Source of the DNA: Pseudomonas sp. UYIF39
GTDB taxonomy: Bacteria > Pseudomonadota > Gammaproteobacteria > Pseudomonadales > Pseudomonadaceae
DNA length: 64,000 nt
Assembly (NCBI RefSeq): GCF_029963765.1
Contig: NZ_JALBYU010000001.1
Location: 558,001 to 622,000 of the forward strand
Reading direction: 5' to 3'
The translations under genes and the position numbers were made by a program. Position 1 is the stretch's first letter; every line of letters starts with the position of its first letter. Shown here piece after piece: positions 25,906 to 34,273 of the stretch. The notes under the pieces were generated by a model. The model had not been told where the DNA came from. It saw only the letters and a program-made list of their open reading frames with translations, and made no database searches.

Positions 25906-26804
25906 TCAGAAAACAGCTCGAACATCAGCTGGCGAAGCCAACGATTGGCTGGGTCCTTGTTATAGCGAGCATGCCAGAACAAATTTATTTCGATGTTAGG
26001 CAGTTCCACCGGAGTCGGTAGAACCGTGAGTCCAAAGGGTTGTTCGCAGCTGGTGGCGAATCGTTCAGGCACTGTTGCCATTAAGTCGGTGCGTTGAAGT
26101 ATGTGGCCGACTGCGACGAAATGGGGAACCTCGAGGCGTATGTTGCGCTCGATGCCGGCCCGCGCCAGAAACGTATCGACTTCGCCGTGACCCGTGTTCG
26201 CCGCAACGACGCGAACGTGGTCATAACTGCAAAAACGCTCAAGCGTTAACGGCTCCCTGGTAGCTGGGTGGTCCTTACGGCAAATGCAGACATAACGATG
26301 GTGAAACAGGCGCTGCTGAAAAAATCCGGCTTGCAGGTGCGGCAGTAATCCAACGGCGAGGTCGATCGCACCGTTCTGCAACCCTTCAGCCAAGGTGTCG
26401 GAGGTGTTGCGCAGCGTGCTGATCGAGCAACCCGGAGCGCGTTCAGACAGCGCGTCCATCAACCGCGGCATGAAGTAGATTTCACCAATGTCGGTCATCG
26501 CCATCGTAAATCTGCGATTGCAGTTGAGCGGGTCGAACGTGTCCTGTCGGCTCAGCGCGTCGCGTAAGGTCTGAATGGCCAGTGCAATCGGCTCAGCCAA
26601 CTGCCGGGCATACGGCGTGGGCTCCATTCCTTGATAAGTGCGAACGAAAAGCTCGTCGTTCAAAGCGACACGCAGTCTCTTTAACGCGTTGCTGACAGCG
26701 GGCTGGGTCAGATCGAGATTATCTGCCGCCGTCGATACCCGGCGGTCAATCAGCAGTTGGTTAAATACCAGAAGAAGATTGAGATCCAGTTCACGTAATT
26801 CCAT
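25902..26804 (-). CDS. LysR-family regulator, NahR-like
   Basis: A 300-residue transcription factor. ATG 26804 ([18 protein letters not shown]) is chosen over longer frames because LysR proteins begin here and GAGG precedes it. The N-terminal winged helix-turn-helix covers about 20-65 ([20 protein letters not shown]). The C-terminal effector domain has [15 protein letters not shown], the hallmark of the NahR/NagR/DntR group that senses salicylate and related aromatics. It is divergent from an aromatic-acid transporter and near nahG. A sequence matching the first nine bases of the NahR consensus (ATTCAYGCT) lies in the divergent promoter region. Control of the transporter and nahG in response to salicylate is the likely role. 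Confidence 0.9.
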   Translation of the reverse strand: MELRELDLNLLLVFNQLLIDRRVSTAADNLDLTQPAVSNALKRLRVALNDELFVRTYQGMEPTPYARQLAEPIALAIQTLRDALSRQDTFDPLNCNRRFTMAMTDIGEIYFMPRLMDALSERAPGCSISTLRNTSDTLAEGLQNGAIDLAVGLLPHLQAGFFQQRLFHHRYVCICRKDHPATREPLTLERFCSYDHVRVVAANTGHGEVDTFLARAGIERNIRLEVPHFVAVGHILQRTDLMATVPERFATSCEQPFGLTVLPTPVELPNIEINLFWHARYNKDPANRWLRQLMFELFSD

Positions 26805-26966
26805 AACGCCTCGTGCAGATTGCGCGTTCATAAGGGCTATAAATCTTTGCCCACCGTTGGGTCTGCACCGCTCTGAAATCACCGCTGCAAGAGCCAAAGC
26901 CTAACAAGTGCCAGACCGCCGCGTCCATCGTGAGATCGATGGGACTTTTGCTCCCCTTCGATCTTT

Positions 26967-26980
26967 ATTCACGCTCGAAA
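26967..26980 (+). promoter_or_regulatory. Candidate NahR-type operator before the aromatic transporter
   Basis: ATTCACGCT (26967-26975) matches the first nine bases of the NahR consensus ATTCAYGCTNNTGAT. The second half is imperfect (CGAAAT). It lies in the divergent region between the LysR gene and the MFS gene, about 165 bases from each start. Confidence 0.45.
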
Positions 26981-27141
26981 TAATGCCTATTCACCTGGCT
27001 GCATTTATCACGGTCGATCGTTTGCCCATGATCGACTCCATGCCCAGTGCTGCACGCTCTGCGTCACACCATTGGGCACCGCGCAATTCCCGGAGGCGTC
27101 AGACTCTCCGGCTCTATAACAATGACAAGAAGAGCGATGCC

Positions 27142-28482
27142 ATGCGTACGATTGATGTATCAGCCCTGATTGACGGGGCACGTTTCAATGCCTTCCATGC
27201 GCGCGTGCTGTTCTGGTGCGCGCTCATCATCATTTTCGACGGTTATGATCTGGTCATCTATGGGGTCGTGTTGCCCTCACTGATGTCCGAGTGGGGCCTC
27301 AGTTCGTTGCAGGCTGGTGCGTTAGGTAGCTGTGCACTGGTGGGCATGATGTTGGGTGCGTTGTTTTTCGGTTCATTGTCGGATCGTATAGGCAGACGCA
27401 AAACCATCATGATGTGCGTCGCCATCTTCAGCGCAGTGACAGCGACCAACGGCTTGGCCCGGAGCCCCGAGGCGTTTGCGCTATGCCGGTTCATCGCCGG
27501 CCTAGGCATCGGCGGGGTGATGCCCAACGTTGTCGCTTTGATGAACGAGTACGCGCCGAAGAAATCCCGCAGCACGTTGGTCGCGATCATGTTCAGTGGC
27601 TACTCGTTAGGCGGCATGCTATCGGCCAGCCTGGGCATGATGTTGATCCCGCAATGGGGATGGCAATCGGTGTTTTATGTCGCGCTGATTCCGCTGTTGG
27701 CCTTGCCATTTCTGATACGACAATTGCCAGAGTCGATGGATTTCCTGCTGCGCACCGGCCAGACCGTCAAGGCGCAAAACCTGTTGGCACAAGCCGCGCC
27801 GTCTTATGAACCCACCGCAAATGATCAGTTGAACCAGATGGTCGCCAAAGGTACGACCGTATCGATTGCGCAGCTGTTCCAGGACGGGCGCAAGTTGAAC
27901 ACCTTCATGCTGTGGCTGGCGTTTTTCTGTTGTTTGCTGATGGTGTACGCGCTGAGTTCCTGGCTGCCAAAACTCATGACTGCCGCAGGTTATGGATTGA
28001 ACTCCAGCCTGGCGTTTCTGGTAGCGCTAAACGTCGGCGCGATTATTGGCGCGGTGGCCGGTGGATGGCTGGGGGACCGAATTGGAATCGCAAAGGTCTT
28101 GTTCGCGTTTTTCAGTTGCGGGGCGTTAGCCCTGGGCCTGTTGGCACTCAAGGCCCCGTTACCGGTACTTTATCTGCTCATCGCCATCGCAGGGGCGTGC
28201 ACCATTGGCACGCAGATCCTGGCCAACGCTTGCACGGTGCAGTATTACCCCGCGCACATACGCTCCACAGGGCTGGGTTGGGCGATGGGCGTCGGTCGCA
28301 CCGGGGCCATTATCGGTCCTTTGCTGGGAGGCGCACTGCACGCTTCATCACTGCCGCTGCAGGCGAGCTTTCTCATCTTCGCGGTACCAGGTCTGATAGG
28401 GGCCATCGCTATTCTGGTGTTTCTGATTCAGACCTCTTCAGGCCGTCAGGCCGCTTCATCCAGGCAAACCCTGCCGCAGTAA
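27142..28482 (+). CDS. MFS transporter of the aromatic acid:H+ symporter (AAHS) family
   Basis: A 446-residue inner-membrane permease with 12 predicted helices. The first helix carries DGYDLVIYG, the AAHS signature also seen in PcaK and BenK. The loop 2-3 motif GSLSDRIGRRK and the matching loop 8-9 motif GWLGDRIG are present. ATG 27142 (MRTIDVSALIDGARFN) is preferred: the upstream frame is unlike any transporter and AGAAGAG precedes this start. Given the NahR-like regulator and NahG beside it, salicylate or a related hydroxybenzoate is the likely substrate (inference). Confidence 0.9.
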   Translation: MRTIDVSALIDGARFNAFHARVLFWCALIIIFDGYDLVIYGVVLPSLMSEWGLSSLQAGALGSCALVGMMLGALFFGSLSDRIGRRKTIMMCVAIFSAVTATNGLARSPEAFALCRFIAGLGIGGVMPNVVALMNEYAPKKSRSTLVAIMFSGYSLGGMLSASLGMMLIPQWGWQSVFYVALIPLLALPFLIRQLPESMDFLLRTGQTVKAQNLLAQAAPSYEPTANDQLNQMVAKGTTVSIAQLFQDGRKLNTFMLWLAFFCCLLMVYALSSWLPKLMTAAGYGLNSSLAFLVALNVGAIIGAVAGGWLGDRIGIAKVLFAFFSCGALALGLLALKAPLPVLYLLIAIAGACTIGTQILANACTVQYYPAHIRSTGLGWAMGVGRTGAIIGPLLGGALHASSLPLQASFLIFAVPGLIGAIAILVFLIQTSSGRQAASSRQTLPQ

Positions 28483-28551
28483 CGATTGCAGAAAAAGGCG
28501 AGCTCAAGGAAGAGCTCGTATCGCCAATGACTGTTCGTCCTGAAGAGTAAT

Positions 28552-28601
28552 ATTCACACGCTTGATGGGATGTATGGGAGTTGCGGTATTTATCAATAGC
28601 G
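28552..28601 (+). promoter_or_regulatory. Weak NahR-like sites upstream of nahG
   Basis: Two partial matches to the NahR consensus: ATTCACACGCTTGAT at 28552-28566, and TATCAATAGCG at 28591-28601, whose complement is CGCTATTGATA. Both lie 60-110 bases before nahG. Each is imperfect, so this is only a candidate. Confidence 0.3.
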
Positions 28602-28658
28602 CTCAGATGGCGATGATTTGGTTACTCCAATAACAATCAGCCTCATGGGTAACTTGCT

Positions 28659-29942
28659 ATGCGTACTTCTCAATCCAAACTGCAGATCGGTATTGTTGGC
28701 GGCGGTATTGCCGGCGTGGCTCTGGCCCTGGACCTGTGCCGTCATTCCCATCTGAGCGTGCAGTTGTTCGAAGCGGCTCCTGCCTTTGGCGAGGTGGGAG
28801 CGGGTGTATCCTTCGGCGCCAATGCCGTTCGTGCCATCGCAGGTCTGGGTATTGCCGAACCCTACCGCAAGATCGCCGACCAGACTCAGGACCCTTGGCA
28901 GGACATCTGGTTTGAATGGCGTCGCGGTGAAGATGCCGGCTATCTAGGCGCAAGCCTGGCTGAAGGGGTAGGGCAGTCTTCGGTACACCGTGCTGACTTC
29001 CTCGATGCGCTGGCCAGCCAGTTGCCCGAAGGGATCGCCCAATTCAGTAAGCGCGCCGTTAGCGTGGAGCAGGATGCCGAACAGGCTCGCGTCGTGTTCA
29101 CCGATGGTACTGAGCATCGTTGCGATTTGTTGATCGCCGCGGACGGGATCAAGTCTTCAATTCGTGATCATGTGCTCAACGGTCTTGGCCAACCCCTGGT
29201 GGCGCCGCGTTTCAGTGGTACCTGCGCCTACCGTGGGATGATCGACAGCGAACAGCTGCGCGCGGCGTACAGAGCCCGGGGTGTCGATGAACACTTGATC
29301 GACGTGCCGCAGATGTACCTGGGGCTTGATGCACATATCCTCACATTCCCTGTCAAACAAGGCCGGCTGATCAACGTTGTGGCGTTCATTTCCGATCGCA
29401 GTCGCCCTGATCCAACCTGGCCAAGCGATTCTCCGTGGGTGCGCAACGCCAGTCAGGAAGAAATGCTCTCTGCCTTCAATCATTGGGGAGATGCTGCACA
29501 GGTGCTGCTCGAATGCATTCCGGCACCCACCCTTTGGGCTCTGCATGAACTCGATGAGTTGCCAGGCTACGTGCACGGCCGCGTGGGTCTGATCGGCGAT
29601 GCTGCGCATGCCATGTTGCCGCACCAGGGCGCTGGCGCCGGTCAGGGGTTGGAAGACGCCTGGCTTCTTGCGCGATTGCTGGCCGATCCGCAGGTCCTGG
29701 ACAGCCAGCCACAAGCGGTGCTCGCGGCTTACGACGCCATCCGTCGTCCCCGCGCCTGTCGTGTGCAGCGTACATCCTGGGAAGCCGGGGAGCTTTATGA
29801 ACTGCGTGATCCAGTTGTAGCCGATGACGAACAACTGCTGAGCAAAACCCTCGCAGAGCGTTTCGACTGGCTGTGGAATCACGATATGCAGTCCGACCTT
29901 CAAGAGGCTCGTGACCAATTGGGTTGGCGAGCGCTCGCCTGA
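28659..29942 (+). CDS. nahG: Salicylate 1-hydroxylase NahG
   Basis: FAD- and NADH-dependent flavoprotein monooxygenase converting salicylate to catechol in the cytoplasm. It is 427 residues, the usual length, with GGGIAG at 14-19, FGEVGAGVSFGANAVRA, the DG motif LLIAADGIKS (about 158-167), and the FAD-ribityl motif GLIGDAAHAMLPHQGAGAGQ. The C-terminal SWEAGELYELRDPVV is typical of NahG. The match to P. putida NahG is strong along the whole length. Catechol must be handled elsewhere, because the catA gene that should follow is only a fragment. Confidence 0.95.
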   Translation: MRTSQSKLQIGIVGGGIAGVALALDLCRHSHLSVQLFEAAPAFGEVGAGVSFGANAVRAIAGLGIAEPYRKIADQTQDPWQDIWFEWRRGEDAGYLGASLAEGVGQSSVHRADFLDALASQLPEGIAQFSKRAVSVEQDAEQARVVFTDGTEHRCDLLIAADGIKSSIRDHVLNGLGQPLVAPRFSGTCAYRGMIDSEQLRAAYRARGVDEHLIDVPQMYLGLDAHILTFPVKQGRLINVVAFISDRSRPDPTWPSDSPWVRNASQEEMLSAFNHWGDAAQVLLECIPAPTLWALHELDELPGYVHGRVGLIGDAAHAMLPHQGAGAGQGLEDAWLLARLLADPQVLDSQPQAVLAAYDAIRRPRACRVQRTSWEAGELYELRDPVVADDEQLLSKTLAERFDWLWNHDMQSDLQEARDQLGWRALA

Positions 29943-30024
29943 CGAATTGAACCGACTTGCACGGAGGGAGCGCGTCGCGCAGCTCTCTTCGTTCGTGACT
30001 ACCAATAAGATCTGGTGAATCAAG

Positions 30025-30186
30025 ATGACCGTGAAAATTTCTCAACTGCCGCACTTGCAGCAATTCTTCCGACAAGCCTCGGGACTGGACAACAACGAAG
30101 GCGAGCCGCGCCTCTGGCCCTCCAGTCGCCAGCCGTTGCCCAAGATAAAGGCGTTCGTGAGCTTTATGACATCGCGCCTGACGTAA
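30025..30186 (+). pseudogene. Remnant of catechol 1,2-dioxygenase (catA), N-terminus only
   Basis: The 54-codon frame begins MTVKISQLPHLQQFFRQASG followed by LDNNEGEPRL, which matches the first 30 or so residues of Pseudomonas CatA (MTVKIS...IQAFF...GLDHAEGNPR). The match then stops abruptly and the frame runs into unrelated sequence and a stop. It begins 82 bases after the nahG stop, where catA sits in salicylate operons of other pseudomonads. Interpreted as a deletion scar. Confidence 0.7.
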
Positions 30187-30238
30187 TCCGTCACTGTGAT
30201 CCAAGCGCAAACCGCCGTAACGCTGATTTCGCCGCGGG

Positions 30239-30685
30239 TCATCCAGTGCTCTGGTGGCGCGGCGGCTGACCCGACAACGCGGGGTCATTTGTGCCGCCCC
30301 CGACTATTTGACGCGCTTTGGCATTCCGCAGACCCTGGAAGAACTGAGCCAGCACCGTTGCATTGTCGGGCATCGGCGCGGCCAGCCGCTGTCGTGGCGA
30401 GTCACGCAGGCGGGGCAGACCGTACGATACGCGCCGCCGTCGACCCATCAGATTGGCGACGGAGAAGCCATGATTCTTGCGGCGGTCGCCGGCACCGGTT
30501 TGTGCCAGATGCCACGCAGCCTGTTCCAGGACGATATCCAGGCCGGCAGGCTTATGGAGGTTCTGCAAGTGCATGAACCCGAAGCTGTCGATGTGCATGC
30601 CGTGTGGCCAAAGTTGTCTCACCTGCGGCGGAAAGTCAGGTATGTGGTCGATGAGCTGGTCAAGCTATGTGAGCATTGGCACTGA
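30239..30685 (+). pseudogene. Decayed LysR-family regulator, C-terminal half only
   Basis: From about 30239 the frame reads SSALVARRLTRQRGVICAAP and on to a natural LysR C-terminus (HRCIVGHRRG, then AAVAGTGLCQMPRSLFQDD), the second subdomain of a LysR effector-binding fold. There is no helix-turn-helix. Just upstream, a different frame contains DFAAGHPVL where the DxAIRxG strand should be, indicating a frameshift, and everything before that is missing. About 140 residues of roughly 300 remain. Confidence 0.75.
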
Positions 30686-30784
30686 CGGAAAGCCAAAGTG
30701 AATAGAGAACGCGCCAAGCCCATGATTTCAAAGGAACAGGGTTTTGTGAAAAAGGTACCGGTGATTAGTGGAATTGGACACTAA

Positions 30785-31576
30785 CTTAGGGAAACTCTGA
30801 AAAGGCTTCCAGATTTGGTGAAATACCCGCCTCACAGGAATCGAACGGTTGAGCCCCGATGAAACAGATGTCCTTCGCCGATGCCGAGTATGCCGGCAAA
30901 CGTAAGAAGACCCGCCGTGAGCGCTTCCTGATCGAGATGGATCAGGTCGTGCCCTGGAAAGGCTTGATTGCCTTGATCGAGCCGCATTATCCGAAAGGCG
31001 AAGGCGGTCGTCCGGCGTATCCGTAGCTGGCCATGCAAGTGGAAGGTATTCTTGCCGATATCGATCCCCAGAACCGTCACGGTATTCATGAGAGATCCTC
31101 CTTCGGTAAAATACCGATGTGGAGAAGCGTGCTGAGCATCAGAACCGCACGATGATTTGGTCGATTGCCGCGCGTCCCAGCAGCTATAGAAAGCACGGAA
31201 AAAAGAGTTTGATCGGGCGTGTGCGACGCAAGATCGAATACGCCAAAGCGCAGGTGCGGGCCAAGGTTGAACATCCCTTTCGCGTGATCAAGCGCCAGTT
31301 TGGCTACACGAAAGTACGCTTTCGTGGCTTGTCGAAAAACATCGCCCGACAGACAACCCTGTTCGCATTGTCGAACCTGTGGATGGTGCGAAAACGGTTG
31401 TTGAATGCGGGAGAGGTGCGTCTGTAATGCGGGCTGATCGCCCTGAAACAGCACGATCAGAGGAAAGAGCCGTGAATTAAAGACAAGAAGGGTCTGTTTT
31501 TCGGCCGACTTGGATTTTTTTGAACCTCAAGCAGCGAGGGCCTCAAAAATCGGTGGGTACTTCAGACCTTCCTTAG
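30785..31576 (+). mobile_element. Gutted IS5-family element with an inverted IS110 transposase fragment inside
   Basis: The IS5 transposase N-terminus (30859-31026, MKQMSFADAEYAGKRKKT, continuing to GEGGRPAYP then stop) and C-terminus (31119-31427, EKRAEH, IWSIAARPSSYRKHGKKS, NLWMVRKRLLNAGEVRL) survive, while about 160 central residues are gone. Between them, on the minus strand from ATG 31089, lies the start of an IS110-family transposase (MNTVTVLGIDIGKNTFHLHG). Imperfect terminal repeats flank the whole: CTTAGGGAAACTCTGAA at 30785-30801 and TTCAGACCTTCCTTAG at 31561-31576. The element cannot move by itself. Confidence 0.82.
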
Positions 31577-31992
31577 AAACCAATTAAGAATTGAAGTCAT
31601 TGCAAAACAGAGACTTACTGGTCTTGTTAATATTTTTCAATATTTTAGTTAGCCGTCAAGCGTCTTTCATTATAGAGGGGGCGCTGTAGCGAACTAAAAC
31701 ATAATTTTTAGAGAAGGGTAGCTTGAATAAAAAAAGATTCTTATTTTATTCTATTGGCCTTGGCTCGACCTGCAGAGTTTGGATTAGATTGTCACGAGAA
31801 ACTAGAATAAATGATCATGGTTTTGGTTTTCAATGGATGAAAACTCTATAAGCTATTCATATTTCTTATCAATTATAGAATAAATCAATCTTCTAAACGG
31901 GCGCGAATAGTTGTGTGGCATTTCGAGCCGTTTAACTAACTTGGCGCTCGCTCGTACATTTCTAACGGTGGTGTCAACGCATAGCAAGCCCG
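31577..31992. other. AT-rich non-coding stretch downstream of the IS remnant
   Basis: About 415 bases, mostly AT-rich, with no open frame of note, no recognisable RNA gene and no clear terminator. It marks the left edge of the decayed 31.6-43 kb accessory region. Confidence 0.5.
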
Positions 31993-32259
31993 TTATTCAG
32001 TTTTAAGTGCTGATACAAATGCAGCCAGCAAAGGATCTTTTTCGGCATTTTGCTTGTGCCTTCCGATGAAAATCCACTCGTCTTCTGTCCAAAGAATTCG
32101 TGTTGTTTTAGGTGCTTTCCAGTCAAATACAACCTGATAGATTTTCGTTTCCCGCTGCTGGACGACGACGCATTGCTCAAGGCAAACCAACAATCGCTGC
32201 CCGGGCTCCAGGGGCGGAGCATTGAGCGGGACACACATCTTTATTCCTGTTTTTCGCAT
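31993..32259 (-). CDS. Small protein of unknown function
   Basis: 88 residues from ATG 32259, preceded by AAGGAC about 10 bases upstream. The composition is protein-like, with buried hydrophobics and charged turns (LEPGQRLLVCLEQCVVVQQR, YQVVFDWKAPKTTRILW, EDEWIFIGRHKQ). No signal peptide or membrane segment. It may be a conserved small cytoplasmic protein; family not recognised. A shifted overlapping frame on the same strand (31974-32234) is less convincing. It is isolated from other genes, with no partner in an operon. Confidence 0.55.
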   Translation of the reverse strand: MRKTGIKMCVPLNAPPLEPGQRLLVCLEQCVVVQQRETKIYQVVFDWKAPKTTRILWTEDEWIFIGRHKQNAEKDPLLAAFVSALKTE

Positions 32260-32783
32260 GATGACTTTCGTCCTTAAAATTCAGAAATCGTCGGCGTTAA
32301 ATCAAAAGCAAAGGAAATCCGTTGCTGCGAGGGACTCCTTTTATGCTTTTGAGCATGACGCCATATATGCTCTTCAAGGTGCAATCATCACCGTCAAGCA
32401 AGTCGTTTTGGACCCGTACAGACAATCACGTTCAAGGAGTGGAATTGATAGCTCATTGCTGATCGTGAGCGCTTTTCGGCTCGGTTTTATTCTCGATCTG
32501 GCCGTCAGAGCCTTCTACCACTTGAAGCTCATCCACAAGGTCGTGTGCCTTCAAAGAACAAAGCATTAGGCGGGTCCGCTCAGGCCGGCGTACCTCAGGA
32601 GGTATAGCGGTTCCGCTGATGACTAGCCTCCGAGGGTTCATATGTGCATAATATTATCATTCAGTGATAATAGAAAGGCAGTCTAGTCATCCTTGCCTCA
32701 GGCAGGAGCGAGGTTTTTTGCTGAATTGCCGGGAGGCAAAATCATGCATGAGAACAGAAATATGTGAGCGCTTGGAGAGCTGT
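32260..32783. other. Intergenic region before the small-protein module
   Basis: About 520 bases with no gene I can support. Open frames on both strands (plus 32222-32569, minus 32453-32641) lack family features. The minus frame would start only 11 bases from the 32652-32672 palindrome but has no ribosome site. AT-rich around 32640-32690. Confidence 0.4.
32652..32672. promoter_or_regulatory. Palindrome, site A of a four-member family
   Basis: TATTATCA (32652-32659), 5-base spacer, TGATAATA (32665-32672): perfect 8-base arms. It lies about 115 bases before the first gene of the small-protein module. It is near-identical to the site at 41125-41143 and related to sites at 35583 and 38002. Confidence 0.5.
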
Positions 32784-33014
32784 ATGAAACGCGAGGACGT
32801 AAAAATCAAACACGCTGAAGGCATTCAGTTTGATACCCATTTGATTGCTAATCCGGCCAACACACAGGAGTGGATTGCCTTCTTTAAAAAGGAAGCAGGA
32901 CGAAGCTTTTTCCTGGTCAATGACAACGAAGAAATTGAACCCTTCCGACACCTTGATGATTTGATTCATGAACTGCGTGAAATCGGTATCAAGGTTGCTG
33001 AAATTCATTTTTGA
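32784..33014 (+). CDS. Small protein of unknown function, module gene 1 (copy 1)
   Basis: 76 residues from ATG 32784 (MKREDVKIKHAEGIQFDTHL), with GGAG seven bases upstream; an upstream in-frame ATG at 32748 has no match in the second copy. The protein is soluble and acidic, and ends in a helix-strand pattern (HLDDLIHELREIGIKVAEIHF in outline). A paralogue of the same length with roughly 80% identity by eye lies at 38499-38729 on the other strand, which shows that this frame is under coding constraint. Module gene 2 follows 23 bases later. Function unknown. Confidence 0.75.
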   Translation: MKREDVKIKHAEGIQFDTHLIANPANTQEWIAFFKKEAGRSFFLVNDNEEIEPFRHLDDLIHELREIGIKVAEIHF

Positions 33015-33037
33015 ATTCTTTTCCTTGGAGTAACGTC

Positions 33038-33232
33038 ATGTCTGTAAGGGTCGAACATCTGTCTAGTCAGAGTGAGGATCTATGGTCCGTGTGTGTAGGT
33101 GCCCGACGAGTTCAGTTCCGCAATGAGCAGGGGGCAAAAGACTATGCGGCAAAACTGAAAGAGCGTATTGAAGCGCCACATCTATACCCGTATGCATCGC
33201 CGGCAACCGGCGACAGAAGTATCAGTAAGTAA
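33038..33232 (+). CDS. Small protein of unknown function, module gene 2 (copy 1)
   Basis: 64 residues from ATG 33038, preceded by TTGGAG. It reads MSVRVEHLSSQSEDLWSVCV, then ARRVQFRNEQGAKDYAAKLK: a short beta-rich start and an amphipathic helix with the QGAKDYA motif common in tiny conserved proteobacterial proteins. A paralogue lies at 38286-38474, again directly after module gene 1, so the two are a unit. The C-terminal 12 residues diverge between copies. Function unknown. Confidence 0.72.
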   Translation: MSVRVEHLSSQSEDLWSVCVGARRVQFRNEQGAKDYAAKLKERIEAPHLYPYASPATGDRSISK

Positions 33233-33401
33233 CTAAATGTGTTGCCCTTGCTTTATTATAAATATTGAAACATAACAAAAATAATAATATTCCCTGGATA
33301 AGGGTGACACATCAGTCTGCGAGTTAAATAGAAAACTTTAAGCTTATGTCGAGCGTGTTCGACAAGCGAATGCCCGTTCATTCAGTATCTGGAGTCACAT
33401 A

Positions 33402-34193
33402 ATGAGGGTGAAAGTGCCTACTAAAAAGCCAGCGGAAATTGGCCTGTCAAGGGCTGCTGGCAAACTGGCTGCGGAGGTTTTGAGCATGATCGCGCCTCAT
33501 GTCAAGCCAGGCATTTCTACCGACGAGCTTGATACGCTGTGCCATGACTACATAGTTAACGTGCAGAAGGCCATTCCAGCCAATGTCGGTTATCACGGCT
33601 TCCCTAAAACCTTGTGCACTTCTATCAATCATGTGGTGTGCCACGGCATTCCGTCGGATAAAAAGCTTCGGGATGGCGATATCATCAATATCGACATCGC
33701 AGTTCTCAAGGATGGTTGGTTCGGTGACACAAGTCGCATGTACTTTGTGGGTGAGCCAAGCGCTGAGGCTCGCCGGATAGTGGAAACCACCTATGAGGCG
33801 ATGTGTGCCGGCATTTATGCAGTGGGTCCTGGTGCCACGCTCGGCGATGTCGGGCATGCCATTCAAACTGTGGCGAACCGTGAGGGCTACAGTGTTGTGC
33901 GCGAATACTGCGGACATGGCATCGGCATGGTTTACCACGATGAGCCGCAGGTTCTTCATTATGGGAACCCTGGCGAAGGACTGAATCTGAAACCGGGCAT
34001 GATTTTCACCCTTGAGCCAATGCTCAATGCTGGAAAGCGCGACGTAAGAACGCTTGGTGATGGCTGGACGGTGATCACCAAGGATCTTTCGCTCTCGGCC
34101 CAGTGGGCACATATGGTCCTGGTCACTAATGATGGCTTTGAGGTGTTGACTCCTTGGCCAGACCAATCAGAGGAGCAGCAGGAGATTTTTTAA
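33402..34193 (+). CDS. Methionine aminopeptidase type I paralogue with a missing metal ligand
   Basis: A 263-residue M24A protein. Four of the five metal ligands are in place: D98 (NIDIAV), D109 (GDTSRM), H172 (CGHGIG) and E205 (FTLEPM). The fifth, the glutamate of the usual SAQ(Y/F)EHT motif (E235 in E. coli), is alanine 236 here (SLSAQWAHM). Start ATG 33402 follows CTGGAG. It is a stand-alone second copy, not the housekeeping map beside rpsB. It may be a low-activity or one-metal enzyme, or a binding protein. It converges on the IDH-like gene with a hairpin between them. Confidence 0.9.
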   Translation: MRVKVPTKKPAEIGLSRAAGKLAAEVLSMIAPHVKPGISTDELDTLCHDYIVNVQKAIPANVGYHGFPKTLCTSINHVVCHGIPSDKKLRDGDIINIDIAVLKDGWFGDTSRMYFVGEPSAEARRIVETTYEAMCAGIYAVGPGATLGDVGHAIQTVANREGYSVVREYCGHGIGMVYHDEPQVLHYGNPGEGLNLKPGMIFTLEPMLNAGKRDVRTLGDGWTVITKDLSLSAQWAHMVLVTNDGFEVLTPWPDQSEEQQEIF

Positions 34194-34239
34194 TCTAGTG
34201 GTCAGTCCTCCTGCTGAGGCGCGGCGGGGGACATAAAAG

Positions 34240-34262
34240 CGCCAGCTCTGACTGAGCTGGCG
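34240..34262 (-). terminator. Terminator-like hairpin between convergent genes
   Basis: CGCCAGCTC, TGACT loop, GAGCTGGCG: perfect 9-base arms. On the minus strand the stem is followed by GCTTTTATG, so it best serves the IDH-like gene. On the plus strand no T run follows. Confidence 0.7.
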
Positions 34263-34273
34263 AGTGTGTCTAT

